A DNA stretch of 64,000 bases from Heterodera schachtii (GCA_023374025.1 SIJG01000195.1:91643-155642); one strand, 5' to 3'. Shown: positions 13,980 to 25,374, counted from the first letter of the stretch. Notes: generated by a model from the sequence alone, not told the origin. A program made the numbers and translations.

Positions 13980-14689
13980 TGGTGCTAGGTCGAACCGAAA
14001 ATAGTCTCAGTAAGGGCGAACCGAAAACAGTCTCAATGTCAATAAAATATTTAAATTTAATTATTTTAAAGCAATCTTTTTTTAAATATTATAATAATGT
14101 TAAAAATTTTAAAATAAAACAATAATCTAATTCAGCGCTTCAACTTTTCTTCAATGTTTTTTCTTCATAGATTCTGCTCAAAATAAATGTAAACTTTCAT
14201 ACCATTAAAAAATGCAAATAATTTTTGAATTGTAACATTAGAGAAAAAAGTATAGTGATGAAGTAAAATTTATAGGAAAAATGCATGAATTTATTGAGAA
14301 AAGAATGAAGAAGTTAAATTTACTAAAATATTGGATGAAATTTCAGAAGAAAATTAGTAGATTTGTTTTTTTTAATGAAAAATCCTCTAGTAAACTTACT
14401 CTATCAATTTGATGGCTTCAAGATTTGAAATTAAAATTTTCGTTAAGATGTAATTTTTTTTTTGGTCGGAAGTGGGAATGTTTTTATTTTAATTTATTTT
14501 TTTAAATAATTGTCTAATTAAAATTATTATTTTTCGTGACCGAATTAAATTGTATAATTAAATTTAAATATTTTTATTGACATTGAGACTATTTTCGGTT
14601 CGCCCACACTGAGATTATTTTCGGTTCGCCCCTATTGAGACATTTTCGGTTCGCCCACACTGAGACTATTTTCGGTTCGTCTCAGCACG
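13980..14689. mobile_element. GAACCGAAAATAGTCTCA-word TIR element (L)
   Basis: Flanked by perfect 8-bp direct repeats GATCATAG (13972-13979 and 14690-14697). The left end carries two copies of GAACCGAAAA(T/C)AGTCTCA and the right end four inverse copies (TGAGACTATTTTCGGTTCG). The arrays are followed on each side by matching AT-rich arms (left TCAATAAAATATTTAAATTT; right the inverse). Tips GGTGCT/AGCACG pair imperfectly. No coding capacity. The repeated word next to the ends probably represents transposase binding sites, by analogy with known hAT subterminal repeats. Confidence 0.85.
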
Positions 14690-14780
14690 GATCATAGTCC
14701 CCAAACTCAAAAACGGTCAGAATCGATGTAAAAAAAAAGTCAGAAATGGATAGGAAAAATAGAATTAGGGGCGCGATTGC

Positions 14781-14856
14781 CCTTTTTAGGTTGAACAAGT
14801 ACCGGACTGGAGTGTCCAAATCCAGCCGGGACTCAATTAACTGCGCTATAAAAAGC
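14781..14856 (-). tRNA. tRNA-like 76-nt segment, probably pseudo
   Basis: Read on the minus strand, the segment starts GCTTTTT and ends AAAAAGG (6 bp pairing). An A-box-like TAGCGCAGTTAATTG follows, then a hairpin CTGGA...TCCAG in the anticodon-arm position with a 9-nt loop. The T arm is poor (GGT...ACC). It looks like a decayed tRNA or a tRNA-derived SINE head; a covariance-model scan would decide. Confidence 0.3.
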
Positions 14857-14888
14857 GCTCAAAGACATTTTAAGTGATTTTTTTTTTT

Positions 14889-16535
14889 GGTGTCAACCCA
14901 AAACGTCACCTTCCATAACGTCACCACCCAAAACGGCACCACCCAAAATGACACCAATCCAAAACGGCACCACTCCAAAAGGTCACCAACCCAAAAGGTC
15001 ACCAATTCCAAAATGTCACCAACCCAAAACGTCCCCAAATTAAGGCCAATGATTAAATTTAAGCAAAAGGATCAGTCCCAGATTAACTCATTAACTAACA
15101 TTGTTTTAAATCAAAAATTATTATAATATAAAATTGACAGTAATTGATTCAGAATAAAATTAATTAGAATAGCCAAAACTAACATTGACCAGAGATCTCT
15201 CGCCCCAGAAGCCAGGGATCCAGGCTTAGGCTTTATCTTTGACCAGGATCCCTCGCCCCAAAAGCCAGGGATCCAGGCTTAGGCTTTACCTTTGACCAGG
15301 GATCCCTCGCCCCAAAAGCCAGGGATCCAGGCTTAGGCTTTACCTTTGACCAGGGATCCCTCGCCCCAAAAGCCAGGGATCCAGGCTTAGGCTTTACCTT
15401 TGACCAGGGATCCCTCGCCCCAAAAGCCAGGGATCCAGGCTTAGGCTTTATCTTTGACCAGGGATCCCTCGCCCCAAAAGCCAGGGATCCAGGCTTAGGC
15501 TTTACCTTTGACCAGGGATCCCTCGCCCCAAAAGCCAGGGATCCAGGCTTAGGCTTTACCTTTGACCAGGGATCCCTCGCCCCAAAAGCCAGGGATCCAG
15601 GCTTAGGCTTTATCTTTGACCAGGGATCCCTCGCCCCAAAAGCCAGGGATCCAGGCTTAGGCTTTACCTTTGACCAGGGATCCCTCGCCCCAAAAGCCAG
15701 GGATCCAGGCTTAGGCTTTACCTTTGACCAGGGATCCCTCGCCCCAAAAGCCAGGGATCCAGGCTTAGGCTTTACCTTTGACCAGGGATCCCTCGCCCCA
15801 AAAGCCAGGATCCAGGCTTAGGCTTTACCTTTGACCAGGGATCCCTCGCCCCAGAAGCCAGGGATCCAGGCTTAGGCTTTACCTTTGACCAGGGATCCTC
15901 GCCCCAAAAGCCAGGGATCCAGGCTTAGGCTTTATCTTTGACCAGGGATCCCTCGCCCCAAAAGCCAGGGATCCAGGCTTAGGCTTTACCTTTGACCAGG
16001 GATCCCTCGCCCCAGAAGCCAGGGATCCAGGCTTAGGCTTTACCTTTGACCAGGGATCCCTCGCCCCAAAGCCAGGGATCCAGGCTTAGGCTTTACCTTT
16101 GACCAGGGATCCCTCGCCCCCAAAAGCCAGGGATCCAGGCTTAGGCTTTATCTTTGACCAGGGATCCCTCGCCCCAAAAGCCAGGGATCCAGGCTTAGGC
16201 TTTACCTTTGACCAGGGATCCCTCGCCCCAGAAGCCAGGGATCCAGGCTTAGGCTTTACCTTTGACCAGGGATCCCTCGCCCCAAAAGCAAGGGATCCAG
16301 GTTTAGGCTTTACATCAGATAACTAAAATTAATTATTTTAATCTGGGACTGATCCTTTTGCTTAAATTTAATCATTGGCCTAAATTTAGTGACGTTTTGG
16401 GTGGTGACATTTTAGAAGTGGTGACGTTTTGGGGTGGTGACCTTTTGGATCGGTGTCGTTTTGGGTTGGTGACCTTTTGGGTGGTGCCGTTTTGGGTGGT
16501 GACGTTATGGAAGGTGACGTTTTGGGTAGGACTCC
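14889..16535. mobile_element. Long-TIR foldback element (M) holding a satellite
   Basis: The arms at about 14889-15085 and 16340-16535 are inverse copies. The left reads ACCCAAAACGTCACC with many further CCAAAACG(T/G)CACCA words; both arms continue into the same unique text ending GGATCAGTCCCAGATTAA. Between the arms is a 54-bp satellite (15188-16318). No target duplication could be assigned. ORFs at 14887-15126 and 16358-16646 simply read through the word array. The nearly 190-bp arms would make the element fold into one long hairpin. Confidence 0.75.
15188..16318 (+). repeat. 54-bp tandem satellite, about 21 units
   Basis: The unit begins GACCAGGGATCCCTCGCCCC and continues with AAAAGCCAGGGATCCAGG, then CTTAGGCTTTACCTTT. 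Each unit has two GGATCC sites. Units differ by a few substitutions (AAAA/AGAA, TTACC/TTATC) and rare 1-bp deletions near 15250, 15805, 15897 and 16068. Because 54 is a multiple of three, one frame encodes an 18-residue repeat (for example DQGSLAPKARDPGLGFTF), but the 1-bp changes break it, so it is not a gene. Confidence 0.9.
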
Positions 16536-16606
16536 GGGTTCTCGACTTCGGCTCCGTTGGCGATGGTTTCTGACCGGGCTGATGCTGACGTTTCGAATTT
16601 TGTAAT

Positions 16607-17072
16607 TGTAAGAGATAAATAAATTAATATTAAATTGCCGAAGCATTTTCTCATTTAATTTTAATATTCGTTTTAATGCCTTTTCATTTCACTTAATTGC
16701 TTCTCCGTTAGCCAATAAGCGATCGATCTGACTCCTCCCCTTTCCTTTTATGTCTATTTAATGTGCGATTTTCCCACTATTCATCACTTAATCCGGATTT
16801 TGTGTTTTATGTAATTTAATGCTTTTATTTAATTGAATTTAATTTGTAATATTATTTAAATATTTAATTCCATTTTGTATTTAATTGTTTTAATTTTATT
16901 TGTATTTGTTTTCCATGCTTTTCCTGAAATAAAGGCCATTCCTAAAATGGAGTTGGAGATGGGAGGGAAATGGGACTGATCACCCCAGGACCCCCTCATA
17001 AAAATGGTTGGAATTCTGAGGGTTGGGAGCCCAAAGCCTAATTCAGCGCGTTCCACTGGCACATGTGTTACT
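16607..17072 (+). repeat. 5' LTR
   Basis: Starts TGTAAGAGATAAATAAATTA and ends GGCACATGTGTTACT. Differs from the 3' LTR by only scattered changes (for example TTTTAATTTTATTTG against TTTTAATTTATTTG, and TGGGAGGGAAATG against TGGGCGGGAAGTG), so insertion was fairly recent. Confidence 0.8.
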
Positions 17073-17089
17073 GGTAGCACCGGATGGTT
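17072..17089 (+). other. Putative primer-binding site
   Basis: TGGTAGCACCGGATGGTT directly abuts the 5' LTR. The TGG start fits pairing with the CCA tail of a tRNA. The primer tRNA cannot be named from sequence alone. Confidence 0.5.
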
Positions 17090-17239
17090 CGGCATTTGGC
17101 CTGGGCGGCTGAGGGACAACCCATAGGAAAATGTTAGTGAGGGAAAAGCATGGAAAAGATGGCCATCAGTGAGTGCTTCGGCAATAAAAAGAAAGTCCTC
17201 CGGAGGCGGTAAAAGGGAGAAATAGAGTGAAAAAAAGAA

Positions 17240-17690
17240 TTCCCCGACAAAGTCAGTGAATACCCTCCGGGATGCCCTTCGGGATGAATAGATAAAAATG
17301 ACTTTCGGGATGCCCTGCAGGATGAAAAAATAAATAAAAGAATGCTCCGGAATGCCCTTCGGGATGCCCTTTTGGATGAGTAAATGCCCATTAGGATGAA
17401 AATGTGAAATTTTGAATACCCTTCGGGATGCCCTGCAGGATGAAAAAAATAATAGAATGCCCCGGGATGCCCTTTTGGATGATTGAATGCCCATTAGGAT
17501 GAAAATAAATGAAAATTTTTGGATACCCTTCGGGAAGACAAATACGTTAAAAAATTTCGGGATGCCCATTAGGATGAAAAAGTGAAAATTTTGAATACCC
17601 TTTTGGATGACAAATAAGTGGAAAATAAATTAGGAATGCCCTTCGGGATGAAAAAGTGAGAAATGCCCTTCGGGAAGACAAAGAGAAAAA
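17240..17690 (+). repeat. GGGATGCCC-TTCGGGATG tandem array in leader
   Basis: About twenty copies of a degenerate 20-bp unit GGATGCCC(T/A)TTCGGGATGA, alternating CCCTTCGGGATG, CCCATTAGGATG, CCCTTTTGGATG and CCCTGCAGGATG. Many units contain CCTTCGGG, a 2-3-bp stem closing a UUCG loop. The minus-strand ORF at 16856-17569 with its KGIPKGIP peptide is a shadow of this array. Confidence 0.7.
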
Positions 17691-20600
17691 AAAATCAAAA
17701 ATTAGTCAGTCAAAAAAAGAAGTGATTTTAAATGAGTGAAATTAAAAGCTAAAAAAAATGAATGAAAAAAGCACAGTAAAAATACAGTAGGTCCTTCGGG
17801 AAGCCAAAGAGATGATTGAAAAAGTTACATATAAAAAATAAATAAAAATAAAGAAAATTATAAAAATTAATTTAAATCATATACAGTATACAAAAAGGAC
17901 TACAGTAGACAAAAAAAAAGGAAATTTTTGCCGGACGTGTTGATGAGCAAAGTACGCTCACAGCTCGCGATATCGCTTGGCCAAATCTGCTGAGAACATT
18001 GCTCACTTAACGCTAGCGCTGCGCTCTCCCTTCTTTTCCCCCCGGCGCTGTTTTCCTTTGTTAATCGGATTTTTGCTCGGCCGATCTGTTGTAATTCATT
18101 CACAGCATATTTTGCTCATCCATTCTCTCACCCCATCCTTTTCCCCGCCCTGCCCCACGGCGATGGAGGATGGCGTCGCTTGGCCATCGCTCTCATTTAT
18201 GCGCTGCATCAATTTGTTATTCATTAATCATTTTAGTGAAATATCCAATTGTCCATTTTTATTTTTTGTAGGGATTTTTTTTGGTTATTAATAAATTGTC
18301 ATTAATTAATAAATGTTAATTTTAGCTTCACAAATTCTGAAGCCCGCAAATTCTAAATTATTAATTCTGCATTGTGTTCACCACGCCTTTGAAACATTTT
18401 AACGACAAGGACAGAGCCTCGGCATTTTCTGTTTTATATTTGGCTTGCTTTTGGAAGGATTTTGACGGACGACTCAACTGAACGCTTCGGCATCTCTCTG
18501 TAGGTGGTACTGTACCTACGGTACTGTATGTTTGTGGGAGGTTATTAGGTTTTAAGTAATTAATGAATTTATTTTAACTAAGTATTGTACCACGGCCTAA
18601 ACTTGGCAAACTAAATTTTTCGTGAAATTAAAATACGGATTATTTTCATATAGCAATTGTTAATTATAAAATTTTAATCAATTTAAAAAAAATGGAAAGG
18701 GGAAATAATTTTAATTGACTTTTATTTTTAACTCAATTAATTACATTTCGAAGGTCATATATATTTAATTCGGCTATTCATTTTTGAGCAATTTTCAGGA
18801 TTCTACGACGGTTGTGCGCGCGAGGGACTCCATTTGGTGCGCATTTGAACGCTTTGCTGTCTGTCTGCTGCTTTCGGAATTGGAATTGAACGTTTTGGAT
18901 TGGAGCTGATCGAATTCAACGGTTAATTGAATCATTAATTAATTAATTAAAGATTAAATAAAACATGATAAATGCCTAGGCAATACAAAGCGTAAAGGAT
19001 ATATTATCTAAATATGTGTGATAAACACTTGTATAGATACAAAAAAATTTTTTAAAGCATTTTATGAATGTGGATTTTTTTCTATAAATTGGTACTGAAG
19101 CGATGATGATTAGGTGTCTTTCAAAAAAAAAAAAACCCCAATCAGATAGGTAGGAACTGATTCTCACAACATTTTCTGGACCTAATTCTCAAAATCAGTC
19201 TCGATGGCGACGAAGTCTTATGAGAAAATGAATATAAATTATGCCTCGGCAAGCCAAACAAAACATTAAGCATGACAATTAAAAGTGATTTAGAAATTTA
19301 AAAAAAAAAAAAAAAACTTCCGAATCGATTTCAAGCTACGAGATTAAGCAAGTAAATGCTAACATATTTTCAAACATTCTAATTAATTATGCTCTTACAC
19401 TGTAACAATTTTAATAGGTAAACCAAAAATATTAGTTGTTCATTGCTAACTGATCAATTTTTTTTCTCAACAAAGCATGTGAGCTTTTACGAAAACCAAA
19501 ATTCGGAAACACCCAACATTATTAAGGCATAAAACTTTGCTGTGGCTTTGGATGAATGAAATCACATTCTAAATAAAAAGAAATATGGCCTAGGCAATAT
19601 AAAAGTACTTAATAGGGCGGTAACTTTTATTTAGTTTTTGTTTTTGTATTATTTCATGATTTTCGGCTTTTGTCAATTTTTTTTTTTTGAATATTTTGGC
19701 ATTTGCCGTATTTTTTTATAATCATATAAAGTTCCGAATAGCCAAAATAAGATTTAAAAATGAGTAAATCATAAATATTTTTTGTCATCTTTGGTTACTC
19801 ATTTTTTGAGCAAAATTTTTTTTTAAATTAGCTTATATCCTGGATTTTTTTCTCTAATTTCTTTAATGTTTGCTGCCAATATTTCGGATTTTGTTCTCCA
19901 TTTTCTATATTTTGGTTAATATTCGACATTTTTTAGTAATATTGATTTAAATAGTTGGGATTTTCAATATACATCCCAGCCCTAAATATAGGACAATTAC
20001 TTCGGTATTATTTCATACAGCTTCCTTACATTTTTTATTTTTCTTACTTTCTTAAAAGTTTGCTCAATATGGATTTTTTTTTCTTCAACATTTTTTATTT
20101 TGAATTTTTCGTAAATTTTTATTTTTACTTTGAGATTTTTTATTTACTTTATAAAATGTATGTACCAGCCCAATTTTAAAATGAATTTTGCGGACTAAAA
20201 GCAAAACTTTGAAAATGAAAAAAGTGAAAGACAATTACTTCGGTAAGCCCAAACAGACTTGGTTAAATTATCTGATTTCATAAATAAAATTTTTTTTTTC
20301 ACAAATCGGCTTTACCATTTCTGAAAATAATTAAAGATATTTTGTCACTAAATCGTTAACTGATCGAAACGACAGTATAATCACAGATAATTTCTCATGA
20401 ATGGGAAATGAAGACCTAAGTGGTTAAAAAAAAAAAAGTGGTTGGTGCTGTAAGCAAGGACCAGAAACTCATGAAAACAAGACGTATGACACGAAATTCG
20501 AAAATTATTCCTTCGACACCTATTAATTAACTATTTAAAAAAATAATAATATTACATTTGCTAGTCTTGTTATGATGATAAATAGGTGTTGAAAGTGTAA

Positions 20601-21727
20601 TAACGTTTCAAGTTGAACTTTTGGGTTTACTTAAACCGTTAAAATATTTGCTTCGGCAAGAATGAAAGTACGTATAAGAAATGTTGAATTATTATTAAAT
20701 TTGTCATATAATCTGAATGATAAGCCTCTTCATAAAGCATCTATCATCTCCATTCATTATGGTATCATCAATAAGAATTGAGTTGGACTTAAAAAAAAAA
20801 GATATGAAAATTCTACATAAAAAAAAAAATTAAAAAAAAAATTTTTTTTTTCTATTTATAGACACTTCTATGCCATCTCTTATTATGCAATGTATTTTTA
20901 AGGCTAAGATAGTACATTATAGAGTGCGATTCTACAATTGCTTGTTTTATTAGAGCGCTTATTCATACGAAAGCTGATAGAACTGTATATATTTTTTTTT
21001 TTGGTCATTTCTTTACGCCTTGGCAATTCAATATTCATTTTCATGTCGAATGTTGAACCACACGTAGATCATAAATCATAGACATTAGAGACAGAGAGAC
21101 ATAAAATTGGTCACTTGAATATCTGGTTGAGTTCCAGAACAAATTATTTTCAAACTTTGGCTATTCCTTCCATTCGAACATATGGGATAGTTTAAACACA
21201 AAAAAAAGAGAACAAAAGGAGGATCCAAATTCCGATTTTAATTCAATGCCTTGGCAAGAAAAAGACAGACTACCGAAAGAATTAAGTTAGAATTAGAGAC
21301 TCTGTTATGATAGAAAGATAATATCCTGCAGCGTACATTCTAACATTTATAAGCAGTATTAATTTTTGATTTTTCAACCAATTAGACATACATTGGAGGT
21401 TGAAACATGAATTTAAAAAAAAAACACAAAGAAAGTAAATATTATTAGCCATTTATTTACTCAATACAGTAATGTGTTGCAAAGAATTCTGAACATATTA
21501 GCTTAGGCATACTCTAAATTCTCTAATAAGCTTAAATACGCGGCACATTAAAAAAAAAAATAATAATAATATAATAAATAAATTGAAAATGGAAATAAGA
21601 GCATATTAAATATTATTACCGCTTGAATTAATTATATTGTGCACCGACTAGATAAAAAACAAATAATTGCCTCGGCATTCAAAATATATTTATTTTGTTG
21701 GGTTATAATACTTTAAGCAAAATGTTC

Positions 21728-21798
21728 GGACTCGGTTAGGAATCCAACCCACTCGTACACACTTTCCGTGGTCACTTCTACCATTGAGCTATCGACCC
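21728..21798 (-). tRNA. tRNA-like remnant
   Basis: On the minus strand the text GGGTCGATAGCTCAATGGTAG carries a good A box (TAGCTCAATGGTAGA), and GGTTGGATTCC sits at B-box distance (one change from GGTTCGATTCC). The acceptor stem pairs only partly and the D stem is broken. Probably a tRNA pseudogene or SINE head inside the LTR element. Confidence 0.35.
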
Positions 21799-21892
21799 AC
21801 ATCCGTTCTTTCTTTTATGGTCTTATCAACCGCTTTCCGCGTTTAACCGATCATTCAGCTTATTCTCTTACGTAATGAATAGAGACCGCATT

Positions 21893-22125
21893 TTGAGGCA
21901 GATGCCTTTTTTCTGCGCACTAGTTTCGATATATTGAGCATAAATAACGCATTTTCCACTTGGTTTGAGGCTTCTACGTTGACTTTTAATATGTTTTTTT
22001 TTTACCTTTTTCGGGATTTTCATGCCTTAAATGCCTTTTTTTTTTGGTATTTTGCCGTTTTGGTGCCTTTTTTTTTTGGCGTTTTTTTCCGATTTTTGGT
22101 GCATTTTTTTTGCGTTCTCTAGTAA
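21893..22125 (+). mobile_element. Decayed fragment of the TAGGCA-word family
   Basis: Begins GAGGCAGATGCCTTTTTTCT and continues GCGCACTAG, then GCATAAATAACGCATTTTCC and ACTTGGTTTGAGG. This parallels the start of the intact element at 46728 (AGGCAAATGCCTAAAATTTC, GCGCACTTAATACGC, GCATTTTCCGCTTGGTTTGG). It continues with GCCTTTTTTT words. Ends are lost. Confidence 0.55.
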
Positions 22126-23346
22126 TGAATTAATTATTAAGATGTAATGTCAATTATGTCAAAGATTTTTTTTAATTATCTGTATTCCATTTAAACAAGA
22201 TTGCTGTTCTACAATGGAGTTAAAGCAATATTGTACCGTAGAGATCATTAGGATATTCCATAATTTTTAATGCTTATCTGAGAAATAGTTTATATGGATT
22301 TAGTTTCCAAGTTTTTTTCAACCTTTTTTTTTTACTTCGGTACACCTTTGTCCTATGAAATATGGCTTTCCAAAATGCGCTAAATATCAAATCTTCCTCA
22401 TTGACCACCTTATATCCAAAAAAAAAGTTAATGAATTTTAATGATGAGAAATATTAGGCTAAAAATAGTACTTCGGTTAGAAAAGCTTGTCGAGCAGTAA
22501 ATATCGCTAATCAAAAGCCTAGGCAAAACAATGAATTCTATGATTAGGGATCGGATTTATTTTGACTCTTATTTTTTTTTAAACACTTTGGCCTAAACAC
22601 AAAATAATATTTTGAGCTTTATTCATGAATTTTTCCTTTCCATGTTTTCGATTTTTGTCACTATTTCCATATTGTACATTCATTTTAAGGCATTTTCACA
22701 AAATCTCAAAAAGACACCCCTCAAGAATTTTTGTTGTTTGTTTTTGTGAAATACGACCTTAAAATTGAAAATTTTGGAAACCATCATAAATGTAAAAATG
22801 TTTTCTCTTTCACTTCAAAATTCCTTTAAAAAAATGAATTTTTAACAAAAGTTTTTTATTTATGTAAATTTTTTTTTCCTTTCATCTTTAAACACAATAA
22901 TTATAGATTAAAATTATGTCATTCTGTAATTCATGTATTGAATAATCATCTTCCTTAAAAAAAAAAAAAAAAAAAAATTTTTTTTTTGGTCTATAAATTT
23001 TTTTTCCTCTTTCCTAAAATTCAAAAAAAAAAATTTTTTTCTTACATATTTTCGTTTTATTTTGTGAATTTCAACTATTTGGTCCATATTTCGGCCTTAT
23101 TTTGCATTTTTTTCTAGTTTCTTCAATGTTATCTATATTTTGTTTTTTGCTTATATATGTAAATTAGTAAAAATTTAAATTTTGTAAGGTTAGAGTTCTC
23201 AGAATATCATTCCCAGAAATAAAAGGGAATACGGTCCTAGTGAAAATTATAAATAATACTTTACCATTTTAATTATTAATATTTAATTAAAATAAATGCA
23301 CATGCACATAAAAATCATCATTAATAACACATAATCAATTTCAGGA

Positions 23347-23664
23347 ATGTCAAACAATCCGCTGCCGCCTACCACGAGTTTGACTGACACAAACGAATTA
23401 CATCTGCTCGAAATGCTGACATTTGAGGAGGAAGAGGAGGAGGCAAGCAAGGGAAGAATAATTGCTTCGGCAAGCCAAAACGAAGATCAAACTAGGAATC
23501 TTTCTAGGGAAACTTATACTAATGAATTCGGTGTACAATCAGTTGCTTCGGCAAGCAAAATAGAAGGGGCATGCACGGGTCTTATGGAAGGAAACGGGCA
23601 AGGAAACAGTGAAACAAATAAAAATATAAATCCAAAATATTGCTTCGGCAAGCCAAAGTGCTAA
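23347..23664 (+). CDS. Acidic N-terminal gag-like ORF
   Basis: A 105-residue frame starting at ATG 23347, just after an intron-acceptor-like TTTCAG. It opens MSNNPLPPTTSLTDTNELHL and has an EEEEEEA run. Three of the TTGCTTCGGCAAGCC hairpins lie inside it and encode the recurring peptides ASASQ, ASASK and CFGKP, so the hairpin is imposed on coding sequence. The frame closes 10 bases before the next ORF. It is probably the amino-terminal part of the same polyprotein, separated by a frameshift or stop, though a separate small protein cannot be excluded. Confidence 0.5.
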   Translation: MSNNPLPPTTSLTDTNELHLLEMLTFEEEEEEASKGRIIASASQNEDQTRNLSRETYTNEFGVQSVASASKIEGACTGLMEGNGQGNSETNKNINPKYCFGKPKC

Positions 23665-23674
23665 TGAAAAGGAA

Positions 23675-24652
23675 ATGAAAAGAATTGCAGAAATAAATCA
23701 TTGTAGAGAAATGATTATAAAAACAATGGCAGCTTTGGCAATAAAACGTGATAATGAGAAAATACCTGAACTGAGAGATACTGAAAAAAGTGATGAAAAG
23801 AATCCAACAGAACCGATTAATAATATGGACTGTCCTTCTAGTTCTGGAATAGGTCTAAGATGTACTGATACTCTTGCCTGGGCAATGGTTAAACCAGAAA
23901 GCGATGAATATCAAAAAAGACAAAAAAGGGATAAAAATAGTGATGATCAGCTAAGGATGATTATTTTCCAGAGAATGGGTGAGTGTGCAATGGCTGTTCG
24001 GCTGGGTAAGGAGGACAAATGGCCATATTTTGCATTAGTTCATCCAAATGTAAAACTGGATCAGTATCCACGCTTAGGCAGTATAATTTCAGTACCGAAA
24101 GTGGAAAAGCTTGAATATTTTAGTTCTTTGAATTCTGAGTTATACTCACCAAACCCAAACGAGGAAAGTGGGGGTATTTATAATATTATAAAAAGTATAA
24201 GAAATGAGATAAAAGCAATTGATGTCGATTTTAATGTATATGATGATGAGAGTGATGCTAACATATACCAGCGTTTCTTTCCGCATCAAATTGGACCGGA
24301 TGTAAAAAATCTTGACCTTGTAGATGAAGCATGGGCGCAGATAACTGGATTCAAAATTCAAAATCCGCTGGAAATCATGTTACTGCCAAAATATAGAAAT
24401 TGTTTTTCTACTAAAATAATAGAAAGACCAAAAAATAGTGTTAACAAAGAATTCTATGTGGGGACCAGCATTTTTTCGGCAACCAGGATTAATAACAGGC
24501 GCTACAGAGATATTGTAGAGGATGCGATCAGCGTCTGGTCTGTCGGCTATTGTGTCATTTGTAGACGCGATGGACATTGGGCGAGAGACTGCCCCAACAG
24601 AAATAGGCAAGAAAGAGTTACCAATCGTGGAAGAGGAGGACACCAAAGATGA
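23675..24652 (+). CDS. Gag-like protein with CCHC zinc knuckle
   Basis: A 325-residue frame. The first 85 residues are charged and low in complexity. The middle (about residues 90-250) is a mixed alpha/beta-like region that I cannot match to a named capsid family. Near the end (about residues 293-306) is a zinc knuckle CVICRRDGHWARDC, fitting C-X2-C-X4-H-X4-C, followed by a basic Arg/Gly tail (RGRGGHQR). Such a layout is typical of the nucleocapsid part of retrotransposon Gag, which binds the element's RNA. No protease or polymerase follows before the 3' LTR. Coding quality is clearly above the surrounding noise; whether it is expressed is unknown. Confidence 0.65.
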   Translation: MKRIAEINHCREMIIKTMAALAIKRDNEKIPELRDTEKSDEKNPTEPINNMDCPSSSGIGLRCTDTLAWAMVKPESDEYQKRQKRDKNSDDQLRMIIFQRMGECAMAVRLGKEDKWPYFALVHPNVKLDQYPRLGSIISVPKVEKLEYFSSLNSELYSPNPNEESGGIYNIIKSIRNEIKAIDVDFNVYDDESDANIYQRFFPHQIGPDVKNLDLVDEAWAQITGFKIQNPLEIMLLPKYRNCFSTKIIERPKNSVNKEFYVGTSIFSATRINNRRYRDIVEDAISVWSVGYCVICRRDGHWARDCPNRNRQERVTNRGRGGHQR

Positions 24653-24919
24653 AATGATGTAGACATGACATGTCAGCCTCTAGCACTTGTTGAACGACAA
24701 TTTTCTCAAACTGCTGCGGCAATTCAAATTTTAGTTAAATCAAAATTTCAAATAATTGATTAATTTGGGGCATAATTAACTCAAGTTAGTGATGAAGCAT
24801 GAGTGAAATTTTTTCGAAAGATTTTAAATGAGAAAAGTTGCTTTAGGTATGAAAAACACTGACTATTGGATTTTTGCACTTATAACCTTAAGTGGAGTGA
24901 AAAATATAGAACAAGTTTT

Positions 24920-25106
24920 TAGAATAAATCACAACCAATTTAGAATGGTACAGCGGTGCCGTTTTTGTGCGAAGTCGTGAACTAGCGGGTCTACGTGATG
25001 CTTGCTTTGTGTGCAAACGTCTCGGACATTTGGCAAAGAACTGTTTGTACACGGATGGACAATCAGGACATGGCCAACCAAGGGGCAAAGGGCAATGGAA
25101 ATAAAT
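24920..25106 (+). pseudogene. Second Gag tail with CCHC knuckle (remnant)
   Basis: An open stretch preceded by a stop encodes a knuckle CFVCKRLGHLAKNC (same spacing as the one at about 24550), then a Gly/Gln-rich basic tail and a stop. The preceding residues (WYSGAVF) resemble the equivalent part of the upstream Gag (FYVGTSIF). It looks like a duplicated or recombined Gag C-terminus of a related element, now without its own start. Confidence 0.5.
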
Positions 25107-25374
25107 AGGAATGATGAAAAGGGCGGAAATGGTAAATTTAATGCTTTGGCAATAAAATTTTTTTTTTGGATCAGGGACGATCCTTTTAGGGAAGGGAGTG
25201 ATAGGCGAAAAGTTCATAATTTATTTTTATTAATTTTACATTGAAATATTTTTATGCAAAAATCTAAGAAAATTTTTGAAATAAATTTAAAAAAAAGTAA
25301 TTGTACAAAAACTTTTTGTTTTTATCTGGTTTCAAAAATCTGAGACCAGGGACGGTCTAAAACAGGGTATGAGG

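Larger units (their letters stand above)
17700..23346. other. Leader/internal region without a supported gene
   Basis: 5.6 kb of AT-rich leader between the array and the gag-like ORFs. It has the dispersed hairpins, a tRNA-like remnant, a decayed transposon fragment (21893-22125) and two T-rich segments (19610-20000, 22545-23235) whose ends look like decayed TAGGG-type elements. Small ORFs (17977-18291, 19955-20179) lack support. Confidence 0.5.
17174..23651 (+). other. Series of UUCG-type tetraloop hairpins along the element
   Basis: A motif with consensus TTGC-YTNG-GCAA, often followed by AAGCCAAA, recurs on the sense strand. Four-bp stems lie at 20235-20246 (TTACTTCGGTAA), 20648-20659, 23462-23473, 23543-23554 and 23640-23651 (TTGCTTCGGCAA). 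Three-bp stems lie at 17174, 18973, 19242, 19997, 21247, 21668 and 22333. Loops are UUCG, CUCG, CUAG or CUUG. UNCG and CUUG loops are known as exceptionally stable. The C-G to A-U change on both sides at 20235 preserves the stem. Confidence 0.6.

Noticed and set aside
15188..16318. Regularly spaced repeats as a CRISPR array
   Set aside because: Units are directly adjacent with no unique spacers, and the DNA is eukaryotic.
16099..16326. Repeat peptide with the RDPGLGFTFDQGSLAP unit as a possible secreted repetitive protein
   Set aside because: Frame is broken by 1-bp changes in the satellite, no signal peptide or exon context, and it lies inside a foldback element.
16856..17569. 237-codon minus-strand frame rich in KGIPKGIP
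   Set aside because: Antisense reading of the LTR and the GGGATGCCC array; no protein-like domain.
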